Shown in pieces: positions 42,995-50,663 of a stretch of DNA of 64,000 bases. Source of the DNA: Rhodospirillaceae bacterium. Lineage in GTDB: Bacteria > Pseudomonadota > Alphaproteobacteria > Rhodospirillales > JABHCV01. The stretch's first letter is position 1. Each line of letters opens with the position of its first letter. The position numbers were made by a program, and so were the translations under genes. The notes under the pieces are model-generated. The model saw nothing but the letters and a program-made list of their open reading frames with translations, did no database searches and was not told where the DNA came from. The stretch spans positions 62,001 through 126,000 of the forward strand of contig JABJHA010000008.1 in NCBI GenBank assembly GCA_018662005.1. The letters are read 5' to 3'.

Positions 42995-43303
42995 ATGTCT
43001 AACTACATCTATGCCTTTCACGGGGGGAAAATTCCTGAGAGTCCCGAGGAGGGGGCCAAACTTATGGCGAGATGGGAAACCTGGATGGCTGGCCTAGGCG
43101 GTGCCTTGGCCAACCCCGGCGCGCCTTTAGGATTATCCAAGACCGTTAGCGCCGGTGCTGTTACGGACGATGGCGGGTCCAATCCCTTGTCGGGATATAC
43201 AATTGTGAAAGCTGACAGCATGAACGATGCCCTGGAGAAGACAAAAGGCTGCCCACACCTTGAACACGGCACGATTGAGGTCGCAGAAGAGATGCAAATA
43301 TGA
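42995..43303 (+). CDS. YCII-related domain protein
   Basis: The start is ATG 42995 with AGGAGA 9 nt upstream; 7 residues more upstream are in frame but lack such a site. The 102-residue YCII-like protein shows the AFHGGKIPESPEEGAKLMARWETWMAGLG and SGYTIVKADSMNDALEKTKGCPHL regions. YCII proteins are small ferredoxin-fold enzymes or ligand-binders, often beside transport or antibiotic-stress genes. A second, damaged copy follows 96 bp later. Confidence 0.85.
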   Translation: MSNYIYAFHGGKIPESPEEGAKLMARWETWMAGLGGALANPGAPLGLSKTVSAGAVTDDGGSNPLSGYTIVKADSMNDALEKTKGCPHLEHGTIEVAEEMQI

Positions 43304-43399
43304 TTTCCGACAACAAACAAGGACTTCTGCTACGTTCGGCGCAGCTATCAAGACTTTAAAGCGTCTTGCAACCAAAATTGAAATTCGGAGGAAAGTATC

Positions 43400-43710
43400 A
43401 TGCCAAACTACATCATCGCCTATCAAGGGGGAAGTAAGCCTGAAAGTCCCGAAGAGGGTGCCAAACATATGGCGAAATGGAAAGCTTGGGTCGATGCCCT
43501 TGGCGATGCCGCAGTCAACCCCGGCACTCCCTTGGGGAAAACCAGGATTGTAAGCACCGCAGGTGTGTCCGAAGATGGCGGCCCAAATGCCATGTCGGGG
43601 TTTTAACCGTCAAGGCCGACAATATCGATGCGGCTCTTGAAATGGCCAAGGATTGCCCGTTTCTTGAAACCGGGGGCACACTTGAGGTCGCCGAGATGAT
43701 GGAAATGTAG
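43400..43710 (+). pseudogene. Second YCII gene, interrupted by a frameshift
   Basis: Starts ATG 43400 behind GGAGG. The first 68 codons (MPNYIIAYQGGSKPESPEEG...) follow the upstream YCII protein closely, then stop after MSGF at 43604-43606. The missing end (TVKADNIDAALEMAKDCPFL...) continues in the next frame from about 43610 to the TAG at 43708. One base is missing or extra in the GGGGTTTT run at about 43597-43604. Removing that change restores a protein of the same length as its neighbour. Confidence 0.8.
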
Positions 43711-43766
43711 TCACCAACACCGTGATCCGGTCAATGTGGACGCAAAAATAACGTCGTTAATTTTCC

Positions 43767-44840
43767 CTATTCAAATCCTGGCGGTGGCGGGGCCTCAAGG
43801 CCGGTCACCGCCATGACCTTGAACAGGTCGCCCATTTCTTCCGGATCGACCAGCCTTTGCAAGGCCCGGGCGATGTCCTCGGCTTGTTCAGATGTGGCGT
43901 TTTCACGCAGGGTTTCGGCCCTCTCAATAATCCCAAGGGTAGTCAGGAAATTCCCTTGCGTAACCGGCCCCAGGGCCCGCGCGCCGGAGGCAAATACGCG
44001 CTGGGCCAGCGCCCCGAAATCCACATGAGCCGTCAGGTCGGCGGTGCCCGGATCAACCAGCGGATCGTGGAAATTGTGACTTTTTACCGCTTGCAAGGTT
44101 TCACCTGGCGCGCTTTGACCATGGCCATAATCGACAAACAGGGCGGCGCCGCCGTGATCGGCAATCCGGCGGGCGATGTCTTCGCTAATGTCAAGGGCCG
44201 CCGGGCAGACCTCGACCATGACATCGGCCGGCGCATCGATCAGTCCGGGCGGTAATTCCGGCGTATCGAAAGGCGGCAGCAGGACAAAACACAAACCATC
44301 GCCATCGGGCTTGATATCGACCATGCGCGGGCACCAGAAATCCCCGGCGTGGAAATACTGCTCGATGGGCAGGGCGTCGAAGAATTCATTGGCGATGACA
44401 ATCAGGGGGCCTTCGGGCACATCGGTAAAAGCGCGATGCCAAACCACATCCCTGCCCTCAAGTTTTTGCTGCTGGATTTCCTGCAACGCCGGACTGGTTT
44501 CAACCAGATGAACCTCAATGGCATCACTAAAGCCATCAACCAGCGGTGCGGCGCGCAGCATATCGGCCATCAGGGTTCCCCTGCCCGGCCCCAACTCGAC
44601 CAGGTTGATGGTCGTGGCGCTGCCCGCCGTCATCCAGGCGACACCGGCCCACAGTCCAAGCAGTTCACCGAACATCTGCGAGACTTCCGGCGCGGTGACA
44701 AAATCACCGCTGACCCCGAAAGGATCACCGCGCATATAATAGCCGTACTCGGGATGGGCAAGCGCCTGCTCCATGTACTCTGCAATGGTTAAGGGTCCGG
44801 TTCCCCTTATTCGTTCAATAAGGATTTCTTCCAGCGACAT
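43767..44840 (-). CDS. Class I SAM-dependent methyltransferase, NDUFAF7/MidA type
   Basis: The start is taken as ATG 44840, 9 bp after the lgt stop, with GAGAG 5 nt before it; a TTG at 44852 overlaps lgt. The 357-residue protein has the family DPFGVSGDFVTAPEVSQMFGELLG, VELGPGRGTLMADML (SAM motif I) and FDALPIEQY. NDUFAF7 methylates a complex I subunit arginine in mitochondria; bacterial members are co-located with lgt, as here. Function is by homology only. Confidence 0.88.
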   Translation of the reverse strand: MSLEEILIERIRGTGPLTIAEYMEQALAHPEYGYYMRGDPFGVSGDFVTAPEVSQMFGELLGLWAGVAWMTAGSATTINLVELGPGRGTLMADMLRAAPLVDGFSDAIEVHLVETSPALQEIQQQKLEGRDVVWHRAFTDVPEGPLIVIANEFFDALPIEQYFHAGDFWCPRMVDIKPDGDGLCFVLLPPFDTPELPPGLIDAPADVMVEVCPAALDISEDIARRIADHGGAALFVDYGHGQSAPGETLQAVKSHNFHDPLVDPGTADLTAHVDFGALAQRVFASGARALGPVTQGNFLTTLGIIERAETLRENATSEQAEDIARALQRLVDPEEMGDLFKVMAVTGLEAPPPPGFE

Positions 44841-44848
44841 AGAGTCTC

Positions 44849-45646
44849 TCAACTTTCTTTTTTAGCCCGGGTTATCAGGTAAAGGCCGCCCAAAATCATT
44901 GGTATGGACAACCACTGCCCCATGGTCAGTCCGGCGGCGAGGAAGCCCAGGTGGGCGTCTGGCTGGCGGAACAATTCAACAAAGGCCCGCGCCAGCGCGT
45001 AGCCGATCAAAAAAACACCGGTCAAAACGCCGGGGCGATTGCGAATGTTTTCATTTTTTGACAACAGATAAAGCAGACAAAACAGCACCAGCCCTTCAAG
45101 AAAGGCTTCATATAACTGGCTGGGATGGCGCGGCGCCTCCCCACCACGGGGGAAGACCATGGCCCACGGCACGTCAGAGACCCTGCCGAACAATTCACCG
45201 TTGATAAAATTGGCCAGCCTGCCCAGCATCAAGCCAACCGGTGTCGCACAGGCGACGATATCGGCGAAACGAAGCGCCGGAATATGACGCCGTTTAACAA
45301 AAATCAATCCGGAGACAATGACCCCCAACACACCGCCATGAAAAGACATGCCGCCTTTCCAGATTTGCAGGGCCGCCAGCGGGTTATCTGCGTAATAGTC
45401 GAAATTGTAAAACAGCGTATAGCCAACCCGGCCACCCAGAACAACGCCCAGCGTGGCCCAGATCAGAAAGTCATCAACGGCTTCCCGGCTGGCCACTTGC
45501 GGGGAAAGGGCTGCAAGACGGATCATGTAGCGCCAGGCGAACAACAGGCCGCCGATATAGGCCAGCGAATACCAGCGAATGGCGAGGGGCCCGACCTGAA
45601 AAATAATCGGGTCGATGCTGGGATAGGGAATGGCGAGAAGGCTCAT
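44849..45646 (-). CDS. lgt: Prolipoprotein diacylglyceryl transferase
   Basis: A 265-residue inner-membrane enzyme with seven predicted helices. Signature: GRLANFINGELFGRVSDVPWAMVFPRG (catalytic Arg, Glu and Asn region) and HPSQLYEAFLEG. It transfers diacylglycerol to the lipobox cysteine of lipoproteins such as the ones at 32616 and 39062. Overlaps hldD by 4 bp. Confidence 0.95.
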   Translation of the reverse strand: MSLLAIPYPSIDPIIFQVGPLAIRWYSLAYIGGLLFAWRYMIRLAALSPQVASREAVDDFLIWATLGVVLGGRVGYTLFYNFDYYADNPLAALQIWKGGMSFHGGVLGVIVSGLIFVKRRHIPALRFADIVACATPVGLMLGRLANFINGELFGRVSDVPWAMVFPRGGEAPRHPSQLYEAFLEGLVLFCLLYLLSKNENIRNRPGVLTGVFLIGYALARAFVELFRQPDAHLGFLAAGLTMGQWLSIPMILGGLYLITRAKKES

Positions 45647-46629
45647 CGGTAACGGTCTGCAGTGCTTAAATAATCACCAACATAAGATCCGATACCATCC
45701 TCAAGCGAGGTGAAAGGCTTCTCATACCCGGCAGCCCTGAGGCGGCTCATATCGGCCTGCGTAAAATACTGGTACTTGTCGCGAATCTCTTCGGGCGTCG
45801 GCACAAATTTGATAGCCGGCTCTTTGCCCATGGCTTTGTATACAGCGCTGACAAGATCATGGAAGGAGCGCGCCTGACCGGTACCGCAATTGAACAGTCC
45901 GCTAACATCCGGATTTTCCAGCAGCCAAATAACAATATCGACACAGTCACCGATCCAGACAAAATCCCGAAGCTGGCCACCGTCGGCGTAGTCGGGATGG
46001 TGGGATTTGAACAACGTCGCCGTTTTCCCGGCGCTTGCGTCGGTGAAGACTTTCGAGGCGACGCTTTGCATGGAACCCTTGTGGTATTCGTTGGGGCCAT
46101 AAACATTGAAGAACTTGAGCCCGGCCCATTGCGGCGGGGTTGGCTCTTCGGCATCAATCATCCGCATCACCCGGCGGTCAAAAAGCTGTTTGCTCCACCC
46201 GTAAGGATTAAGCGGCCTTAGTTTAGCCAGGGCGTCGCGGGCAGGATCATCAACAAAGCCGTTGGCGCCGTCCCCGTATGTCGCCGCTGATGAAGCATAG
46301 ATAAACGGCACATGATGGCGGGTGCACCAGTTCCACAGGTCAATGGACAGTTTGAAGTTGTTTCTGAAAATCAAGTCGACATCGGTTTCCGTGGTCGCGG
46401 AAATTGCGCCCATGTTGATGACGCCCTTGATGCCGTATTCATTACCGCCCAGATATTCAAACAATTCTTCGGGAGGGATAATATTGGTCAGGTCGCGTTT
46501 GGCTACATTGCGCCACTTATCGTCCTGGCCAAGCCAGTCGCTGACGACGACCTTGCCATGGCCGCGCTCTTCGATGGCGGCGGCGATGTTGGAGCCGATG
46601 AAACCTGCCCCGCCCGTTACCACGTACAT
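45643..46629 (-). CDS. hldD: ADP-L-glycero-D-manno-heptose 6-epimerase
   Basis: A 328-residue NAD(P)-dependent extended SDR. The Rossmann motif GGAGFIGSNI is at the N-terminus; the active site is GWSK with YxxxK as YGWSK near residue 143; NVYGPNEYHKG and substrate-binding TLFKSH follow. It makes the heptose precursor of the LPS inner core. It precedes lgt. The 138-bp gap to ubiK on the right is a divergent promoter region. Confidence 0.93.
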   Translation of the reverse strand: MYVVTGGAGFIGSNIAAAIEERGHGKVVVSDWLGQDDKWRNVAKRDLTNIIPPEELFEYLGGNEYGIKGVINMGAISATTETDVDLIFRNNFKLSIDLWNWCTRHHVPFIYASSAATYGDGANGFVDDPARDALAKLRPLNPYGWSKQLFDRRVMRMIDAEEPTPPQWAGLKFFNVYGPNEYHKGSMQSVASKVFTDASAGKTATLFKSHHPDYADGGQLRDFVWIGDCVDIVIWLLENPDVSGLFNCGTGQARSFHDLVSAVYKAMGKEPAIKFVPTPEEIRDKYQYFTQADMSRLRAAGYEKPFTSLEDGIGSYVGDYLSTADRYR

Positions 46630-46767
46630 GGACTATCCTTAATCATTAAAGTTATCTGGCTGGGTTAAGTTTATAAAGCCAGCGACAACGCTGAGCAAGC
46701 GGTGAGGCGTTGCTAACGCACCGGCCAAGGGCCATAATAGTCGCCTTAAAACTTCGGAGAGAGAGCC

Positions 46768-47073
46768 ATGCAGACTTCCAACCGTATTCTCGATGACCTG
46801 GCGAAAGTCGCAGGTGGCGCCGCGTCAACCATTGCCGGTGTGAAATCCGAAGCCGAAAACCTGATCCGCCAGCAGCTGCAACGTCTGCTTGCCGATGCCG
46901 ATCTGGTCAGTCGCGAGGAATTTGAAGTCGTCAAAGCCTTGGCTACCAAGGCCCGCACGGAACAGGAAAAGCTGACAGCCCGGGTCAAAAAGCTGGAAGC
47001 CAAGCTGGTGGCAAAGAAACCCGCCGCTAAAAAATCCAAACCAGCCAAAGCAAAGAAAACCAAAAAGGCTTAA
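46768..47073 (+). CDS. ubiK: Ubiquinone biosynthesis accessory factor UbiK (BMFP)
   Basis: A 101-residue protein of the BMFP/UbiK group: amphipathic N-terminal helix (RILDDLAKVAGGAASTIAG), then a coiled-coil helix with SREEFEVVKALATKAR and a Lys/Ala-rich C-terminal tail (KKPAAKKSKPAKAKK). It helps assemble the Ubi complex in gammaproteobacteria. The basic tail is a common variation. Confidence 0.9.
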   Translation: MQTSNRILDDLAKVAGGAASTIAGVKSEAENLIRQQLQRLLADADLVSREEFEVVKALATKARTEQEKLTARVKKLEAKLVAKKPAAKKSKPAKAKKTKKA

Positions 47074-47106
47074 GGTCGGTCAACCCAATGGGTAAGGCTG
47101 ACTGTC

Positions 47107-47115
47107 TTATCCACA
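47107..47115 (+). promoter_or_regulatory. Perfect DnaA box
   Basis: TTATCCACA, the consensus DnaA box, lies 34 bp after ubiK and 178 bp before the YbjN-like gene, followed by AT-rich AATAAATATT. A CTAGG-CTATA-CCTAG palindrome is 53 bp further on (47168-47182). One box in a 219-bp gap is little evidence for an origin; a DnaA-controlled promoter is possible. Confidence 0.35.
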
Positions 47116-47292
47116 ATAAATATTCCCTTTAAGCAATTCGGTCCTTGCGTCCGGACTCCCCTATTGGCTAGGCTATACCTAGTGGTGTACGGGGGGTCAA
47201 TCCACCATATATCGGGTTTCATCCCATATTTTGTGGTTTAGCTTCCCTAAAGCGCTATTTCGACCGCCCGAGACAGCAATGGGAGACCGATC

Positions 47293-47796
47293 ATGAACAA
47301 CCTCAACATTGCCCAAACCAAGCAGTCCTCACACCCGCTGGATATTATTGAACGAATCGTTGACGACAACGACTGGATTTCCGATCGCCGCAGCGATCAG
47401 GAAATGGCCGTTCAGGTGCCCGGGCACTGGTGTGATTATTCCATGTTCTTTGCCTGGAACGACGCTGCCGACGCCATCCACTTCACCTGCGCCTTCGACA
47501 TGCGGGTACCCCCCGAATGCCGGGGCAAGGTCCATGAATTGCTGGTCATGATTAACGAAAAGCTGTGGCTCGGCCATTTCGGCGTCTGGGATGAAGAGGG
47601 CCTGCCCATGTATCGTCACGCCCTGCCCCTGCGTGGCACCGGCGGTCCCAGTCAGGGCCAGATGGAAGACATGGTCGAAACGGCACTGATGGAATGCGAA
47701 CGGTTTTACCCGGCTTTCCAGTACGTGATCTGGGGCGGCAAAAGCGCCATTGATTCCATCTCTGCGGCCATGGTCGATACCGTCGGCGAAGCCTGA
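47293..47796 (+). CDS. YbjN domain protein
   Basis: A 167-residue YbjN-like protein: the domain is near 20-140 (DWISDRRSDQEMAVQVPGHWCDYSMFFAWN; HFTCAFDMRVP; LPLRGTGGPSQGQMEDMVE). The fold resembles secretion chaperone folds. Function is unknown in most bacteria. It is 2 bp before proC, so co-transcribed with it. Confidence 0.88.
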   Translation: MNNLNIAQTKQSSHPLDIIERIVDDNDWISDRRSDQEMAVQVPGHWCDYSMFFAWNDAADAIHFTCAFDMRVPPECRGKVHELLVMINEKLWLGHFGVWDEEGLPMYRHALPLRGTGGPSQGQMEDMVETALMECERFYPAFQYVIWGGKSAIDSISAAMVDTVGEA

Positions 47797-47798
47797 TC

Positions 47799-48611
47799 AT
47801 GACTGTCAACTTGTTGTTGGCCGGTTGTGGCAAGATGGGCGGTGCGATGCTCGCCGGTTGGCTCGACAAAGGCTTCGAGGCCAACGCCATTACCGTCGTC
47901 GAACCCAATGAGGACACCGCAAACGATTTGCGGCAAAGATACGGTGTCGCCACCGTCGCCAGCCCCGATGACCTGGACTTCAATGCCAATCCCCATGTCG
48001 TAATTATTGCCGTCAAACCACAGGTCATGGATGATGTCGCCCCTGCCTACGCCCGCTTTGCAGGATCAGGCGTGGTTTACCTGTCCATCGCCGCTGGCAA
48101 GACCATTGGTTATTTTGAAGAAAAGCTTGGGGACACCGCCGCCATCGTCCGCGCCATGCCCAACACCCCTGCCGCCGTCGGTCGGGGAATTACCGTGTGC
48201 TGCGCCAATGGCCATGTGACGAACGATCAGATTTCCCTGTGCGGTGATTTGTTGAGCACGGTCGGCGAAGTTGCCTGGGTTGATGATGAAGATCACATCG
48301 ATATCGTCACCGCAGTATCAGGCGGGGGCCCCGCTTATGTGTTCCTGCTGGCTGAATGTTTGGGGCGGGCCGGCATCAACGCCGGTCTGCCGGAAGATCT
48401 GGCAAACCGTCTGGCCCGGGTAACCGTCGCCGGATCCGGCGAACTGCTGCACCGCTCACCCGAACAACCCGAAACCCTGCGCCAGGCTGTCACCAGCCCG
48501 GGCGGCACCACCGCCGAAGCCTTACGGGTGCTGATGGCCGATGATGGTTGGCAGCCGCTTCTCGACCGGGCCATTGCCGCCGCTACTGCCAAATCCCGCG
48601 ATCTGGCCTGA
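47799..48611 (+). CDS. proC: Pyrroline-5-carboxylate reductase
   Basis: A 270-residue enzyme. N-terminal Rossmann fold LLAGCGKMGGAMLAGW; then IIAVKPQVM, the MPNTPAAVGRGITV segment, and a C-terminal domain with AVSGGGPAYVFLLAECLGRAG and TSPGGTTAEALRVL. It reduces pyrroline-5-carboxylate to proline with NAD(P)H. It ends its operon; the next gene starts 170 bp later. Confidence 0.95.
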   Translation: MTVNLLLAGCGKMGGAMLAGWLDKGFEANAITVVEPNEDTANDLRQRYGVATVASPDDLDFNANPHVVIIAVKPQVMDDVAPAYARFAGSGVVYLSIAAGKTIGYFEEKLGDTAAIVRAMPNTPAAVGRGITVCCANGHVTNDQISLCGDLLSTVGEVAWVDDEDHIDIVTAVSGGGPAYVFLLAECLGRAGINAGLPEDLANRLARVTVAGSGELLHRSPEQPETLRQAVTSPGGTTAEALRVLMADDGWQPLLDRAIAAATAKSRDLA

Positions 48612-48683
48612 CATTTTTCAACTTTATTTGAATTTTTTAATCAAGCACCCATAACTGATTGATTCCAGGGCTTTTTTATTTAT

Positions 48684-48758
48684 GGTGCAGTGCAACATAA
48701 ATGTTGACATATGCCATGCTGTGCCTCATATTATGCTCATTGTGCAGTGCAGCATAAA
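48684..48758 (+). promoter_or_regulatory. Phasin promoter flanked by two TGCAGTGCA repeats (PhaR-type sites)
   Basis: GGTGCAGTGCAACATAAA (48684-48701) and TGTGCAGTGCAGCATAAA (48741-48758) agree at all but a few positions. Between them lie TTGACA (48704-48709) and, 17 bp on, CATATT, or TATTAT two bases later. The TGC-N-TGCA-type repeats match the site style reported for the PHA repressor PhaR in alphaproteobacteria. One site precedes the -35 box; the other follows the -10, the usual position for blocking. Confidence 0.6.
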
Positions 48759-48781
48759 ACGAATTTCAGGAGACTATTATT

Positions 48782-49261
48782 ATGGCTAAGCAAACCAACC
48801 CGTTCCTCAATTTTGACGTCACCAAGATGATGGCTGACTTCGATCCGTCCAAGATGGCTGACGAATTCACCAAGTTCGCCGGCAACTACAAACTTCCTGC
48901 CTTTGATGTCGAATCCGTTATGACATCTCAGCGCAAGAACATCGAAGCCCTCGCCGCCGCCAACAAGGCCGCGACCGAAGGCATGCAGAACGTCGCCACC
49001 CGTCAGGCTGCGATCTTGCAGGAAACCCTCGACGAAGCAACCAAGAGCTTCTCCAACTTCGGCAAAGCTGGCGATCCGTCAGCCGCCGCCGCCAAGCAGG
49101 CAGAACTCTATCAGGCTGCTTTCGAAAAGGCCCTGGCCAACATGAGCGAACTGGCTGACATGGTTGCCAAGTCAAGCAACGAAGCGACCACCGTCGTCAA
49201 CCAGCGCATCAGCGACAGCCTGGACGAAATCAAGGCTCTTTCCAAGAAGTCTGCCAAGTAA
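48782..49261 (+). CDS. Phasin-family protein
   Basis: A 159-residue mostly helical protein with the phasin domain (about 30-140): FDPSKMADEFTKFAGNYKLPAF, the ANKAATEGMQNVATRQAAIL region and ELADMVAKSSNEATTVVNQR. Phasins coat polyhydroxyalkanoate granules. The start at 48782 follows TCAGGAGA. It is followed by a rho-independent terminator and preceded by a promoter with PhaR-style repeats, fitting PHA-dependent control. Confidence 0.9.
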   Translation: MAKQTNPFLNFDVTKMMADFDPSKMADEFTKFAGNYKLPAFDVESVMTSQRKNIEALAAANKAATEGMQNVATRQAAILQETLDEATKSFSNFGKAGDPSAAAAKQAELYQAAFEKALANMSELADMVAKSSNEATTVVNQRISDSLDEIKALSKKSAK

Positions 49262-49287
49262 TCTCGACCCTCCCCTTCGAGACTGCC

Positions 49288-49328
49288 AAGGCCGCGCCCT
49301 TTTCAATAAAGGCGCGGCCTTTTCTTTT
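49288..49328 (+). terminator. Rho-independent terminator after the phasin gene
   Basis: AAGGCCGCGCC (49288-49298), a 12-nt loop and GGCGCGGCCTT (49311-49321) form a perfect 11-bp GC-rich stem followed by TTCTTTT. It lies 27 bp after the phasin stop. Confidence 0.88.
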
Positions 49329-49361
49329 GCCCTTTGGGTTGCCTTCTATATAAGTTGCGTC

Positions 49362-50252
49362 ATGCAATCGGCTGACCCTCAACAGAATTCGCCAGCACTG
49401 GCAATCGTGCTGATCCTGATTACCGGGATTATCCTTGCGGGTATGGACGCGACGGCCAAACATCTGGCCCTTGAGTTGCCCATCCTGATGGTCATCTGGG
49501 GCCGCTATTTCTTCCACACAGTTATCACCTTTTCCATCTACGCCGGACGCACCCGTTCGCTGGGCTTCCTGCGCGCCCGAAGACCCGGCCTGCAATTGAT
49601 CAGAGCCAGCGCCCTGTTCGGCGCCACTTCGTGTATGTATGTGGCGATCACCCACATGCAACTGGGTGACGCATCGGCCATTCAGTTCCTGGCTCCGGTC
49701 CTGGTTACGGCCCTGTCTGGCCTGGTGCTGGGCGAACATGTGGGACCAAGGCGATGGGCGGCTGTGGTGTTTGGTTTTATTGGCGTCCTGATCGTCGCCA
49801 GGCCCGGTTCGGGGGTGCTTGGCTGGTGGGCCTTACTGCCGCTGATGACAGCCGCAATGCTGGCCGTCTATATGCTGATGACGCGGATCATCCGCGACAA
49901 GGACGCGGCCGCCACAACAACCTTTTATTCGACCGCCGTGGGGGCCTTTGTGCTCAGCGCCCTGGTCCCGTTTGTTTGGCAAAGCTTAAGTCCGGGCCAA
50001 TGGGGATTGATGCTGCTTATGGGCTCGGCAGGCGCTCTTGGTCATTTCATGCTGGTCAGGGCCTTCTTTACGGCGGAAGCTTCGATGCTGGCGCCCTTTA
50101 CCTATTCACAAGTCGTCGCCTCGATTATTTGGGGCTTGTTGATCTTCGCTGACGTGCCAAGCGCCTGGACAATTTGTGGGGCGCTCGTCGTTAGCGGCAG
50201 CGGTCTTTATGTATGGTACCGGGAAGCCGCTTTGCGCCGCGCCACTTCTTGA
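49362..50252 (+). CDS. EamA/DMT-superfamily transporter
   Basis: The start ATG 49362 is after the terminator; the open frame upstream is shadow. A 296-residue membrane protein with ten predicted helices in two EamA repeats (about 10-145 and 155-290; ILAGMDATAKHLALELPILMVIWGRYFFH, IQFLAPVLVTALSGLVLGEHVG, MLAPFTYSQVVASIIWG). Substrate cannot be told. csaA follows 14 bp later. Confidence 0.88.
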   Translation: MQSADPQQNSPALAIVLILITGIILAGMDATAKHLALELPILMVIWGRYFFHTVITFSIYAGRTRSLGFLRARRPGLQLIRASALFGATSCMYVAITHMQLGDASAIQFLAPVLVTALSGLVLGEHVGPRRWAAVVFGFIGVLIVARPGSGVLGWWALLPLMTAAMLAVYMLMTRIIRDKDAAATTTFYSTAVGAFVLSALVPFVWQSLSPGQWGLMLLMGSAGALGHFMLVRAFFTAEASMLAPFTYSQVVASIIWGLLIFADVPSAWTICGALVVSGSGLYVWYREAALRRATS

Positions 50253-50266
50253 ATTGGAGAAAGCTC

Positions 50267-50611
50267 ATGGATTCAGAAATAATATCTTACGATGATTTTA
50301 CCCGCGTTGACATCAGGGTCGGCACCGTTGTCCGCGCCGAGGCCTACCCCGAAGCCCGGGTTCCGGCCATCAAATTGTGGATCGACTTCGGCCCCGACAT
50401 TGGCGAGAAAAAGACCTCGGCCCAGATCACCAAACACTACAGCCCTGAAACCCTTAGCGGACGTCAGGTTTGCGCCGTGGTCAATTTTCCACCGCGTCAA
50501 ATTGGCAAATTCATGTCCGAAGTACTGGTCCTGGGTTTGCCTGATGATGAAAACGAAGTGGTGATGATCGGCCCCGGCAAGCAAGTCGCCAATGGCGGCA
50601 GGCTGTACTAG
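50267..50611 (+). CDS. csaA: tRNA-binding OB-fold protein CsaA
   Basis: A 114-residue protein from ATG 50267. The EMAP II/Arc1p-type OB fold is seen in FTRVDIRVGTVVRAEAYPEAR, PAIKLWIDFGP, and PPRQIGKFMSEVLVLGLPD. CsaA binds tRNA as a dimer and has chaperone-like activity. It ends the rightward group before the AT-rich restriction-modification pair. Confidence 0.9.
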   Translation: MDSEIISYDDFTRVDIRVGTVVRAEAYPEARVPAIKLWIDFGPDIGEKKTSAQITKHYSPETLSGRQVCAVVNFPPRQIGKFMSEVLVLGLPDDENEVVMIGPGKQVANGGRLY

Positions 50612-50663
50612 GGTTGCTGAGAGACTATGTGTCTGGAAAGGGTGCGTACAGGTGTTCAATTGA

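Noticed and set aside
47107-47115. A second replication origin at the DnaA box after ubiK.
   Set aside because: One perfect box in a short gap without clustered boxes is weak; kept only as a site.
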